A stretch of DNA of 64,000 nucleotides from Sphingomonas sp. ATCC 31555 (GTDB lineage Bacteria > Pseudomonadota > Alphaproteobacteria > Sphingomonadales > Sphingomonadaceae): NCBI RefSeq assembly GCF_000282895.1, contig NZ_ALBQ01000001.1, positions 41,959-105,958 on the forward strand. Direction: 5' to 3'. Both the position numbers and the translations under genes were made by a program. The notes beneath the pieces were generated by a model. It saw only the letters and a program-made list of their open reading frames with translations, was not told the origin of the DNA and searched no databases. Below are positions 27,141 to 35,539 of this stretch, piece after piece (position 1 is the first letter of the stretch; every line of letters starts with the position of its first letter).

Positions 27141-27596
27141 TCAGCCGCGGCCGCGATATCCGCTAACCCCCTGATCGGGGATCCAGACATCCTCGGGCGG
27201 CTTGCCCGATTGCCAGAATATGTCGATCGGAATGCCGCCGCGGGGATACCAGTATCCGCCGATTCGCAGCCATACGGGTGCCATTTCGCGAAACAGCCGC
27301 TCGCCGATGCCCACGGTGCAATCCTCGTGGAAGGCGCCATGGTTGCGGAAGCTGCCAAGGAACAGCTTGAGCGACTTGGATTCGACGATCCGCTCGCCCG
27401 GCACGTAATCGATCACCAGATGCGCGAAATCGGGCGCGCCGGTGATCGGGCACAGCGACGTGAACTCTGGTGCCGCGAAGCGCACCAGATAGCGGCTGCC
27501 GGGCCGGGGATTGGGCACATAATCGAGTTCCGCTTCCTCCGGCGTGGCGGGCAGGGCGGATTGTTTTCCGAGATGCTTGGCGTCCATGCACGCCAT
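27141..27596 (-). CDS. queF: NADPH-dependent 7-cyano-7-deazaguanine reductase
   Basis: A 151-residue type I QueF that reduces preQ0 to preQ1 in queuosine synthesis. The catalytic cysteine is in [13 protein letters not shown] (C49, with D56), and the QueF motif [20 protein letters not shown] binds NADPH and substrate. Length and motifs match the unimodular enzymes of alphaproteobacteria. An alternative start at the fourth codon (27587) is possible. The neighbouring genes are unrelated. Confidence 0.95.
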   Translation of the reverse strand: MACMDAKHLGKQSALPATPEEAELDYVPNPRPGSRYLVRFAAPEFTSLCPITGAPDFAHLVIDYVPGERIVESKSLKLFLGSFRNHGAFHEDCTVGIGERLFREMAPVWLRIGGYWYPRGGIPIDIFWQSGKPPEDVWIPDQGVSGYRGRG

Positions 27597-27674
27597 GTAG
27601 GCGTTTGCCGTGCGGTTTCCATAGGGCTAGAGGGACGGGTAACATCGCATCTCCTCGCGTGGCGAGGCGTCGCT

Positions 27675-27780
27675 TTGGGGATTTGTCCCCCTCGCCCTTC
27701 CCACCGCTTGCGGCGGCGGGCTCCTCCCTCTCCCCTCGCGGGAAAGGGGAGCCGCGCAGTGGCGGACGGGTGAGGGAGGA
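27675..27780. repeat. Interspersed GC-rich palindromic repeat
   Basis: About 105 bases between the divergent queF and sulfurtransferase genes. It holds several short inverted motifs, e.g. GGGGATTTGTCCCC (27677-27690) and CCCCTCGCGGGAAAGGGG (27732-27749), the latter an imperfect hairpin. It is the kind of dispersed element scattered between genes of many proteobacteria. It separates the sulfurtransferase from its promoter or carries that promoter. Confidence 0.5.
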
Positions 27781-27835
27781 CAAAGGCGCAAAGGCGGCCG
27801 CGCTCGCGTGTGCGAAGGCAAACATCGGGACGCCC

Positions 27836-28666
27836 ATGGACGGATTGATCACCACCGAAGCGCTCGCCGCGATACTGGGCGAAGACGACCTGCTGGTCCT
27901 CGACGCGACGTACACTTCCACGATTCCCGGCGCGGCCAAGCAGGATCCGGGCGCCGAGTTTGAGGCGGGCCACATCCCCGGCGCGCGGCTGCTCGATCTG
28001 GATACGCTCGTCGATGCCGAAAACCCGCTGCCCTCGATGCTGCCGAAGCGCAGCGTGTTCGAGGCGCGGATGGCGGAGCTGGGCGTAACCGCTACCAGCC
28101 GGATCGTGCTCTATGATAACAGCCCGCACCATACCGCCTGCCGCGCCTGGTGGGTGCTGCGGATGTTCGGCGTCAATGCCGCGATCCTTGACGGGAACAT
28201 GGGCCATTGGCGCGCCGAGGGGCGACCGGTGCAGACCGGGCCGCAGCTTGCCGCCGCCACTGCCTTCACGGCCGGCGCACCCGCCGCGCAGATCCGCACG
28301 CTGGACGAGATGCGCACGACCACCGAACAGATCGTCGATGCCCGATCGGCCGCACGCTTTACGGGCGAAGAAGCCGATCCCCGCCCCGAATGCGCCGCCG
28401 GCCACATGCCCGGTGCCAAGAACATCCCCTATGGCCGTTTCTTCGCAAGCGATGGTCACTGGAAGTCGCCGGAAGCCATCCGCGCCGTGTTCGACGATGC
28501 CGGGCTCGACCTGAAGCAGCCGCTGGTCGCGACCTGCGGATCGGGCATCACCGCGGCCGTGATTGTGTTTGCCGCGCATCTGCTGGGCCACGACATCGCG
28601 CTGTATGACGGAAGCTGGACGGAGTGGGGCGCGCAGCCCGACACCGCCAAGGCGCTCGGCGCATGA
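27836..28666 (+). CDS. sseA: 3-mercaptopyruvate/thiosulfate sulfurtransferase
   Basis: A 276-residue tandem-rhodanese protein. The N-terminal inactive domain has GHIPGARLLDLD near residue 45. The C-terminal domain has the active loop CGSGITA with C234, the form typical of 3-mercaptopyruvate sulfurtransferases. It moves sulfane sulfur from 3-mercaptopyruvate to thiol or cyanide acceptors. The ATG at 27836 gives the usual N-terminus (DGLITTEALAAIL); the upstream extension reads into a repeat and was rejected. Its stop overlaps the next start as ATGA, coupling it to a cystathionine lyase gene. Confidence 0.88.
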   Translation: MDGLITTEALAAILGEDDLLVLDATYTSTIPGAAKQDPGAEFEAGHIPGARLLDLDTLVDAENPLPSMLPKRSVFEARMAELGVTATSRIVLYDNSPHHTACRAWWVLRMFGVNAAILDGNMGHWRAEGRPVQTGPQLAAATAFTAGAPAAQIRTLDEMRTTTEQIVDARSAARFTGEEADPRPECAAGHMPGAKNIPYGRFFASDGHWKSPEAIRAVFDDAGLDLKQPLVATCGSGITAAVIVFAAHLLGHDIALYDGSWTEWGAQPDTAKALGA

Positions 28667-29853
28667 GCGAACAGGACGACAAGGACGCGACCCGGCTCGT
28701 CCAGGCTGGCCGTCGTCCCGAATGGACGCAAGGCATCGTCAACCCGCCGGTGTGGCGCGCCTCGACCATCCTGTACGACAATATCGCTGAGATGCGGGCG
28801 CGCGGCAGCGCCGATACCCACCACAAGCTCTATTATGGCCGGCGCGGTACGCCGACCCAATGGTCGCTCGCCGATGCGCTGACCGAATTGGAGCCGGGCG
28901 CCGAGGCGACCCTGCTCTATCCTTCCGGTGTCGCCGCGATCACCACGGCGCTGCTGGCCGTGCTCTCCCCTGGGGACGAGGTGTTGCTGCCCGACAGCAG
29001 CTACGAGCCGACCCGCGCCTTCGGCAACGGGATGCTCAAGCGCATGGGCATCACCGCCACTTATTATGATCCGCTGATCGGTGGGGGCATCGCCGGCCTG
29101 TGCGGCGAGCGGACCAAGGCGATCTTTCTGGAAAGCCCGGGCAGCCTGACCTTCGAGGTGCAGGACGTTCCCGCCATTGTCGCGGTGGCGAAGGCGCGCG
29201 GCATCACCACGCTGCTCGACAATACCTGGGCCGGGCCGCTGTTCTTCCCCGCGATCGCGCAAGGCGTCGACTACACGATCCTGTCCTGCTCGAAATATGT
29301 CGTCGGCCATTCGGACGTGATGATGGGTTCGGTCACTGCCGGACCGGGCCAATATGAACGACTGCGCGCCGCCACCTATCAGTTGGGCATGTGCGCCAGC
29401 CCCGACGACGCCTATCTCGCCGCGCGCGGCCTGCGGACGATGGAGGTGCGGCTGCGCCAGTCCGGCGCCAGCGGACTGAAGATCGCCCAGTGGCTGAGGA
29501 CCCGGCCGGAAGTCGCGCGGGTGCTGCACCCGGCGCTGCCCGACTGCCCCGGCCACGATCTGTTCCTCCGCGACTTTCGCGGTGCCTGCGGCCTCTTCTC
29601 CTTCGTCCTGCACGGCGGCGACGATGCCGCCCGCACCGCGCTGATCGACGGCCTCCGCCATTTCGGCATCGGGTTCAGTTGGGGCGGCTATGAAAGCTTG
29701 GCGATCCCCGCCGATCCGCAGCGCATCCGCACCGCCGGACGCTGGCAGGCGGAAGGGCCGCTGGTTCGGCTGTATGTCGGCCTGGAGGATCCGGACGACC
29801 TGATCGCCGATCTCGAGGCCGGCCTTGCCCGCTTCGCTGCCGCGCGCGGATGA
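28663..29853 (+). CDS. metC: Cystathionine beta-lyase (PLP-dependent)
   Basis: A 396-residue Cys/Met-metabolism PLP enzyme. The cofactor lysine is K211 in ILSCSKYVVGHSD; YPSGVAAIT near residue 88 binds the phosphate and LLDNTWAGPLF carries the PLP-ring aspartate. YYGRRGTPTQ and SWGGYESL complete the family pattern. It probably cleaves cystathionine to homocysteine, pyruvate and ammonia; related gamma-lyases cannot be excluded by eye. Translation is coupled to sseA (ATGA) and to the MscS-like gene downstream, giving a three-gene operon. The pairing with a sulfurtransferase points to thiol metabolism. Confidence 0.88.
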   Translation: MSEQDDKDATRLVQAGRRPEWTQGIVNPPVWRASTILYDNIAEMRARGSADTHHKLYYGRRGTPTQWSLADALTELEPGAEATLLYPSGVAAITTALLAVLSPGDEVLLPDSSYEPTRAFGNGMLKRMGITATYYDPLIGGGIAGLCGERTKAIFLESPGSLTFEVQDVPAIVAVAKARGITTLLDNTWAGPLFFPAIAQGVDYTILSCSKYVVGHSDVMMGSVTAGPGQYERLRAATYQLGMCASPDDAYLAARGLRTMEVRLRQSGASGLKIAQWLRTRPEVARVLHPALPDCPGHDLFLRDFRGACGLFSFVLHGGDDAARTALIDGLRHFGIGFSWGGYESLAIPADPQRIRTAGRWQAEGPLVRLYVGLEDPDDLIADLEAGLARFAAARG

Positions 29854-31118
29854 TGCTCGAACAGATGGCCGAACTGGGGATCCGGATGCCCTCGCCCGCC
29901 GAACTGGGCGAGATGGCGGTGGCGCTCGGCCTTTCCGTACTGGCGCTGGCGATCGGCGTGCTTGTCGGCCAGCGCGTCGGCACGCAGCTGGCGGGGCTGT
30001 GGCACCGTGTCGTCGGCGAGCATGCCGAAGGCATCCAGCCGCGCCTGTGCCGGATCACGCGCTGGTTCACCACGGCCTTGCTGCTCTCGCCGGTGGCGAA
30101 CGGCTGGGCATGGCATCCGCCGGCGCAGCTGCTGCTTGGCATCGTGCTGGGGGTGGTGATGGCGCTGGCGGTGGTGGAGGTGCTGCGAGGACTCGGTCTG
30201 CCGCGGCTCGCCACCTGGCCGATGGGCGCCATCGCCTTCACCTCGCTGCTCAGCAAGACGATGGGCGGGCTGGGCGTCATCGAGACGCTGCTGGCGGGCA
30301 TCGGCGTCGATATCGGCACGCGGCGGCTATCGCTGCTGTCGCTGCTCAGCGTCGCGGTGACGGTAACGATCATCTTCGCGCTGGTGCGGCTCGCCAATCG
30401 GATCCTTGGCCAGTGGATCGGCCGCGCGCGCGGGCTGGATGCGACGCAGCGGCTCCTGGTGCAGAAGCTCGTCAGCATCGCGATCGTGTCGGTCGCCTTC
30501 TTCGTCGGCATCGATCTGCTCGGCATCGATCTGACGAGCTTCGCGGTGTTCTCGGGCGCGTTCGGCCTGGCGATCGGCTTCGGGCTGCAGAAGACCGTCG
30601 GCAATCTGATCGCCGGCATCATCCTGCTGATGGATCGATCGATCAAGCCGGGCGACGTGATCGTGGTGGGCGACAGTTTCGGCTGGGTGAACAAGATCGG
30701 CGTGCGCGCCGTCTCCGTCATTACCCGCGACGGCAAGGAGCATCTGATTCCCAACGAGAATCTGATGACCCAGGAAGTCGAGAACTGGTCCTACACCGAT
30801 CGCAACGTGCGCGTGCGCATCGCGGTAACGGTGGCCTATGGCTGCGATCTGGAATTGGCGCAGGCGCTGATGCTGCGCGCCGCCACCGAAAGCCCACGCG
30901 TGCTGGATATGCCGGCGCCGAACGTGTGGCTGACGGCGCTGGGCGAAAACGGCGCGGCGCACGAGATCCTGGTGTGGATCACCGATCCCGAGAGCGGCGT
31001 GGGCAATGTCCGCAGCGATGTGCTCAACCGTCTGTGGAAGCTGTTCGGTGAACACGGCATCACCGTGCCCGCCCCGCGTCGCGACGTGCAGCTGCGCGCC
31101 CTGCCTCCAGCGGAATAG
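29850..31118 (+). CDS. MscS-family mechanosensitive channel protein
   Basis: A 422-residue inner-membrane protein. Four or five hydrophobic segments lead to the pore helix and beta domain, seen as GLAIGFGLQKTVGNLIAGII and then MDRSIKPGDVI. The cytoplasmic alpha/beta vestibule follows (VSVITRDGKEHLIPNENLM). Family members open under membrane tension and release solutes on osmotic downshift. It overlaps metC by four bases, so it is the last gene of that operon. An ATG one codon later is equally possible. The functional connection to sulfur metabolism is unclear. Confidence 0.88.
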   Translation: MMLEQMAELGIRMPSPAELGEMAVALGLSVLALAIGVLVGQRVGTQLAGLWHRVVGEHAEGIQPRLCRITRWFTTALLLSPVANGWAWHPPAQLLLGIVLGVVMALAVVEVLRGLGLPRLATWPMGAIAFTSLLSKTMGGLGVIETLLAGIGVDIGTRRLSLLSLLSVAVTVTIIFALVRLANRILGQWIGRARGLDATQRLLVQKLVSIAIVSVAFFVGIDLLGIDLTSFAVFSGAFGLAIGFGLQKTVGNLIAGIILLMDRSIKPGDVIVVGDSFGWVNKIGVRAVSVITRDGKEHLIPNENLMTQEVENWSYTDRNVRVRIAVTVAYGCDLELAQALMLRAATESPRVLDMPAPNVWLTALGENGAAHEILVWITDPESGVGNVRSDVLNRLWKLFGEHGITVPAPRRDVQLRALPPAE

Positions 31119-31156
31119 GGGCTGGCGGCGGCGTCCAAGCGCATTATCTTGGGGGC

Positions 31157-32296
31157 GTGCGATCCCCTTCCGTCACCGCCCGCCTCGCCGATGGCGTCGC
31201 CTCGATACCCGCGGCGCAGTGGGATGCCTGTGCCGGGCCGGACAATCCCTTCCTGTCCCACGCCTTCCTCTCGATTCTAGAGGCTTCGGGATCGGCGACG
31301 GCGCAGGCGGGGTGGCAGCCGCTGCCGATCGTGGTCGACGATGCGCACGGCATGCCCGCCGCCATCGCGCCTGCCTATGCCAAGAGCCACAGCCAGGGCG
31401 AATATGTCTTCGACCATAGCTGGGCCGATGCCTGGGAGCGCGCGGGCGGTCGCTATTATCCCAAGCTGCAGGTGGCCGTGCCGTTCACGCCGGTGCCCGG
31501 CCCGCGGCTGCTGCTGCGCGATCCCGCGCTTGCCCCGGCGCTGATCGGCGCGATCGAAGCGGTGGTGGATCAGCACCAGCTGTCCTCCGGTCACGTCACC
31601 TTCGTGTCGGCCGAGCAGGTGCCGCTGTTCGAAGCCGCCGGCTGGCTGATCCGCTCCGGCACGCAGTTCCATTGGCACAATGATGGTTACGACAATTTCG
31701 ACGAATTCCTTACCGCCCTCACCAGCCGCAAGCGCAAGGCAATCCGCAAGGAACGCGCCGCTGCGGTGGAGGGGCTGACCATCCGCCATCTGACCGGCGC
31801 AGAGATCACCGAAGCCCATTGGGACGCGTTCTGGATATTCTACCAGGATACCGGCAGCCGCAAATGGGGCCGCCCTTACCTCACCCGCCCGTTCTTCTCG
31901 ATGCTGGGGGAGGCGCTGGGCGACCGCGTGCTGCTGATGTTCGCCGAACGCGACGGTCGCCCGATCGCCGGCGCGCTCAACCTGATCGGCGCGGATGCGC
32001 TGTACGGCCGGTATTGGGGCTGTGTGGAGGACGTGCCGTTCCTCCATTTCGAGCTGTGCTACTATCAGGCGATCGACGCCGCGATTCAGCGCCGCCTGCC
32101 CCGCGTGGAAGCGGGTGCGCAGGGCGAGCACAAGCTGGCGCGCGGTTACGTGCCGGTGACGACCTGGTCGGCACATTATTTGCCAGACCCCGGCTTCCGC
32201 CGCGCCGTCGCAGACTTTCTCGTACGCGAGCAGCACGCAGTGGAGCGCGAGCAGGAATATCTGGACGAACTTACGCCGTTTCGGAAGGCGGAGTAG
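31157..32296 (+). CDS. FemAB-like / DUF482 GNAT-fold acyltransferase
   Basis: A 379-residue protein of the FemAB-like (PF04339, DUF482) family, a double GNAT fold. Landmarks are NPFLSHAFLSILEASGSA near residue 30, then YAKSHSQGEYVFDHSWADA, and FLTALTSRKRKAIRKERAA followed by VEAGAQGEHKLARGYVPV. The basic RKRKAIRKER segment is typical. The start is a GTG at 31157. The family name comes from peptidoglycan cross-bridge enzymes, but alphaproteobacteria lack such bridges, so acceptor and donor (acyl-tRNA or acyl-CoA) are unknown. It follows the MscS-like gene by 38 bases on the same strand. Confidence 0.78.
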   Translation: MRSPSVTARLADGVASIPAAQWDACAGPDNPFLSHAFLSILEASGSATAQAGWQPLPIVVDDAHGMPAAIAPAYAKSHSQGEYVFDHSWADAWERAGGRYYPKLQVAVPFTPVPGPRLLLRDPALAPALIGAIEAVVDQHQLSSGHVTFVSAEQVPLFEAAGWLIRSGTQFHWHNDGYDNFDEFLTALTSRKRKAIRKERAAAVEGLTIRHLTGAEITEAHWDAFWIFYQDTGSRKWGRPYLTRPFFSMLGEALGDRVLLMFAERDGRPIAGALNLIGADALYGRYWGCVEDVPFLHFELCYYQAIDAAIQRRLPRVEAGAQGEHKLARGYVPVTTWSAHYLPDPGFRRAVADFLVREQHAVEREQEYLDELTPFRKAE

Positions 32297-32311
32297 GCGC
32301 GTCCACTTTCC

Positions 32312-33997
32312 TCAAGAAGGTGGTGCCGTCCCGTTCCCCGGCAATTCCCCCGCAGCCTCGGCTTCGCGAATCAGCACGGCTTCGGGCCGCGGGATCGGCA
32401 GGTCGCCGGGGTTCAGGCCCGGTCCCGGCATGCTGTGGTCGACGCGGAACAGCGCACTCGGCCCATCCCGCCAGACAGGCACCAGCCCCTGCTCATAACG
32501 TTTGTCATACGCCGGCGGGCGGATCAGCCAGACATAGTCGAAGGCATCGCGCGGGAAGATCGCCAGACTGCGCGCTATCGGCCGCCACCATTCGCGCGGG
32601 CATTGCACGCTCGTCACCAGTTCGGACGGATCATGCGCAAAGCGCTTGGCCGCGCGGTACCGCACCGTCAGCAACTGCCCGCCCGGCATCGACCATTGAT
32701 CGTTGGTATAGGCCAGCTTGCGTTCCAGCGCGAGGCCGGGGACGTGCTGCAGCCGCGTCATTGCCCATTCGTTATAGCAGGTCTCGCCCACAAAGCTCAC
32801 CAGCCGCGCGCCGACCGGCAGGTGATCGAGCGCCTTCAACTCGCGATCATAGGCGCGGTCGTACAGATAGAAGCTCGCCGTCGTCGCGCCGATGCGGCCC
32901 AGAAAAAAGGCCAGGCCCAACGCCGCCACCACCGTCGCGCCGCGCATCGACAGGCCCGGCTTGGGCCGGATCGCCAGGATCGCGATGGCGATCAGGAACG
33001 GCACCAGCCGCATATCGGCATAAGCCGATCCGAACACCACGCGCGGCAACAGGATATAGACGAGCAGCAGGAACAGCGCCGACAGGCTCAGATTGCGCGA
33101 ATATTGGATATTGGGATCGCGGATCGCGCGCAACATCAGCAGGAAGATCACGCCCACGCTGGCCAGATCGAACAGCTGCCAGCGATCGCGGAACACCTGC
33201 GTCACCCACAAGGTCTTGGCGCGCCAGTTGAACCAGTCGAACGTCTGGCCGGTCACATGCTCGCCGCCGCGCCACAGCACCATCAGCACCGCCGGTAATG
33301 CCATCGGCACGCACTGCAGGCCCGCGAAGAAGATGGGCGCGATCCAGCCGTTCTTCAGGTCGCGGTGCCAAGGCAGCGCGCGATTGCGGCGCAGATCATG
33401 CTCGCGGATCAGCTCGGCGGAAAAGGCCAGCACGCCCAGCACGCCCCAGCCAAAGGTGTGCGCCACCCAGATCAGCACCGAAATCGGCACGAACAGGATT
33501 GCGCGCAGCCGCAGCTTACCCAGCCGTCCCAGCCGCAGCCACAGCCCGAAGGCAAGCATCGCCAACCCCATCGAGAAGGCAAAATTGACGAAGCCAAAAT
33601 GAAAGGGGAACGCATAGGCCAGCGGCAGCGCGAACAGCGCGGTCGCCGGGATGCGGCCATGCACCTCGCGCGCGATGAACAGGAACCCCGCCACCGTCAT
33701 CGCCGGGATGGTGATCACGATCAGCTTCACGCCGAGTTCGAGGCCGAACAGCTTGGCCATGGGGATGATCGCCAGGTCGACCCCCAGATTGCCCATCAAC
33801 TGCCAGCGGAAATCATACCATTCGCGCAGCCACGGCACCGAATCATAGGTGAGCTGGACGCGGTAGCGCCCCATATGGCCGGGCAGATCGACCAGCGGCG
33901 GGATCTCCGGCCACAACAGCGGCACCATGGCCACCAGCGTCGCGAAGAGCACAAACCAGCGTGTCTGCCACCAGTGCAGCCGATCCCCTTGTTCCAT
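32312..33997 (-). CDS. Large polytopic membrane protein, GT-C-like (third gene of trio)
   Basis: A 561-residue protein with about eleven hydrophobic helices in the first 400 residues and a roughly 150-residue soluble C-terminal domain, the layout of GT-C glycosyltransferases. Its N-terminal motif PPLVDLPGHMGRYRVQ, then RWQLMGNLGVDLAIIP, recurs nearly intact in the gene upstream, so the two are paralogues. Other shared stretches include YADMRLVPFLIA. The acidic D in LVDLPGH could be the GT-C catalytic residue, but this is inference. It lies 39 bases after its paralogue. The product family was not recognised by name. Confidence 0.7.
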   Translation of the reverse strand: MEQGDRLHWWQTRWFVLFATLVAMVPLLWPEIPPLVDLPGHMGRYRVQLTYDSVPWLREWYDFRWQLMGNLGVDLAIIPMAKLFGLELGVKLIVITIPAMTVAGFLFIAREVHGRIPATALFALPLAYAFPFHFGFVNFAFSMGLAMLAFGLWLRLGRLGKLRLRAILFVPISVLIWVAHTFGWGVLGVLAFSAELIREHDLRRNRALPWHRDLKNGWIAPIFFAGLQCVPMALPAVLMVLWRGGEHVTGQTFDWFNWRAKTLWVTQVFRDRWQLFDLASVGVIFLLMLRAIRDPNIQYSRNLSLSALFLLLVYILLPRVVFGSAYADMRLVPFLIAIAILAIRPKPGLSMRGATVVAALGLAFFLGRIGATTASFYLYDRAYDRELKALDHLPVGARLVSFVGETCYNEWAMTRLQHVPGLALERKLAYTNDQWSMPGGQLLTVRYRAAKRFAHDPSELVTSVQCPREWWRPIARSLAIFPRDAFDYVWLIRPPAYDKRYEQGLVPVWRDGPSALFRVDHSMPGPGLNPGDLPIPRPEAVLIREAEAAGELPGNGTAPPS

Positions 33998-34036
33998 CGC
34001 GCCGCTTTAATGCGCGCGCGGCGGGTACGGCAAGCG

Positions 34037-35539
34037 CTAGTCGGACGAAGCGGTGACGCGGTAAAGCGTTGACGGGCCGTCCTGCGCCACCGGCTGCAGG
34101 TCGGGAGCAGGCGGCTGGAGGTTAGGGAAGCCGATCGTCCAGACATAGCGGAAGGCGCGGCGGTTGAACCGGCGGGCCAGCGTCGGCAGGTCCGCCGATG
34201 GCAACTCGCACCGTGGATCGTAGACCAGGTGCGAGGGATCGCCACGATCCGGACCTGCATCGGGGCGCAGGTCGCGCAGCAATTGCTGGCCGGGCAGCGT
34301 CCATTCGCTGTTGTCGAAGATGTCGCGACGGGCGAGCACGAGTCCGGCAACATGCGTCAGCCGATCGTCGCTCCAGGCGGGGCAGGTCACCCGTACCGCC
34401 ACCAGCACCGATGCGCCGCGCGGCACCAGCGCGCCGATCGCGGCGGCGCGTTCCTGCCCGGCCGCGATCTGGGCGAAAGCAATCGTGGTCGTCGCTATCC
34501 GAACCCCAAAGAACGCGACTCCCGCCAATGCTAGTCGACCGGCAAGCCGCTCACGGCCAGGCCGCACGGCAATGGCGACGATCAACAGCGCGATGACCAT
34601 GGGTACGATCCGCATGTCGACATAGGCGCCACCCATCAGCCGATAGGGCAGTGCCAGCCAGGCTAACGCACCCATTGCGGCGGCCGCGGCAAGCTGCCGG
34701 TTCGTGGTCAGCGCGGCGGTGCGCAGCCCTGCCCAGCACAGCAACACGAGCAGCGTCGCGCCAGCCACGTCATAAGCCCCCCAGCGCTCACGCAGCAGCG
34801 AGGCGACCCAGCCCGGTTTGGCCAGCCATTCCCAGCTCACAGCTGACCCGCCCGCGCCCGCCGCCCCGCCGCCCAGCATCAGCAGCAGCGGCGGCGCCAG
34901 CGGCAGGCAGCGCAGCCCGGCGTGTAGCACGGCCCGCCGCCAGCCCTGCCCCGCAAGCCGCAGCACCGTCAGTTCGCTACCGAAGGCGAACAGGCACAGC
35001 ATCGCCCAGCCGAAGCAATGCGCCACCCACAGAAGCAGCGCGATCGGCACGAACAGCGCTCCCCGCCAGGGCCCCGGCCGCATTCGGATCCACAACGCCA
35101 GAGCCGACAGCGCGAGCGCCGCCGACAGCGCGAAGTTGACGAATCCCAATTGAAACGGGAAGCCATAGGCCAGCGGGAAAGCGAAGGGCGTCACCGGCGA
35201 CATCCGGCCGTGCACGGTGCGCGAAAGGAGGATCAGCCCGGCGACGGTCAGCGGCGGGATCAGCGCCACCACCAGCTTCGCCGCACCCTCCACCCCCAGC
35301 CAGGGCACCAGCGGCAACACGGCGAGGTCGACGCCGAGATTGCCGATCAGCTGCCAGTCATAGCGCCAATGCCGCTGGAGCACCGGCGAATCGGCCAGGC
35401 TCGCGGCGACATGGTAGCGACCGATATGACCGGGCATATCGGTGAGCGGCGGCACCGCCGGCCACAGCAAGGGGACGGCGGCGAGCAGCACCGCCGCCAG
35501 CGCGAACCGGCGCGTTTCCCACCAACGCCTGGCGATCAA
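34037..35539 (-). CDS. Large polytopic membrane protein, paralogue (second gene of trio)
   Basis: A 500-residue protein with 10-12 membrane helices and a soluble tail, paralogous to the gene downstream (PPLTDMPGHIGRYHVA, then YDWQLIGNLGVDLAVLP, and YVDMRIVPMVIALL). The start appears to be a TTG overlapping the stop of the first gene by four bases (TTGA). The next in-frame ATG lies inside the conserved PPLTDMPGH motif and would destroy it. The C-terminal region is shorter than in the paralogue but keeps VTCPAWSDDRLTHVAGLVLA. Function is unknown; lipid-linked sugar transfer at the outer face of the inner membrane is the likely class. Confidence 0.7.
   Translation of the reverse strand: MIARRWWETRRFALAAVLLAAVPLLWPAVPPLTDMPGHIGRYHVAASLADSPVLQRHWRYDWQLIGNLGVDLAVLPLVPWLGVEGAAKLVVALIPPLTVAGLILLSRTVHGRMSPVTPFAFPLAYGFPFQLGFVNFALSAALALSALALWIRMRPGPWRGALFVPIALLLWVAHCFGWAMLCLFAFGSELTVLRLAGQGWRRAVLHAGLRCLPLAPPLLLMLGGGAAGAGGSAVSWEWLAKPGWVASLLRERWGAYDVAGATLLVLLCWAGLRTAALTTNRQLAAAAAMGALAWLALPYRLMGGAYVDMRIVPMVIALLIVAIAVRPGRERLAGRLALAGVAFFGVRIATTTIAFAQIAAGQERAAAIGALVPRGASVLVAVRVTCPAWSDDRLTHVAGLVLARRDIFDNSEWTLPGQQLLRDLRPDAGPDRGDPSHLVYDPRCELPSADLPTLARRFNRRAFRYVWTIGFPNLQPPAPDLQPVAQDGPSTLYRVTASSD

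Noticed and set aside
27597..27835. Riboswitch (preQ1 or SAM) near queF or the sulfurtransferase
   Set aside because: queF lies on the other strand and the region is a GC-rich dispersed palindrome without the conserved cores of these riboswitches.
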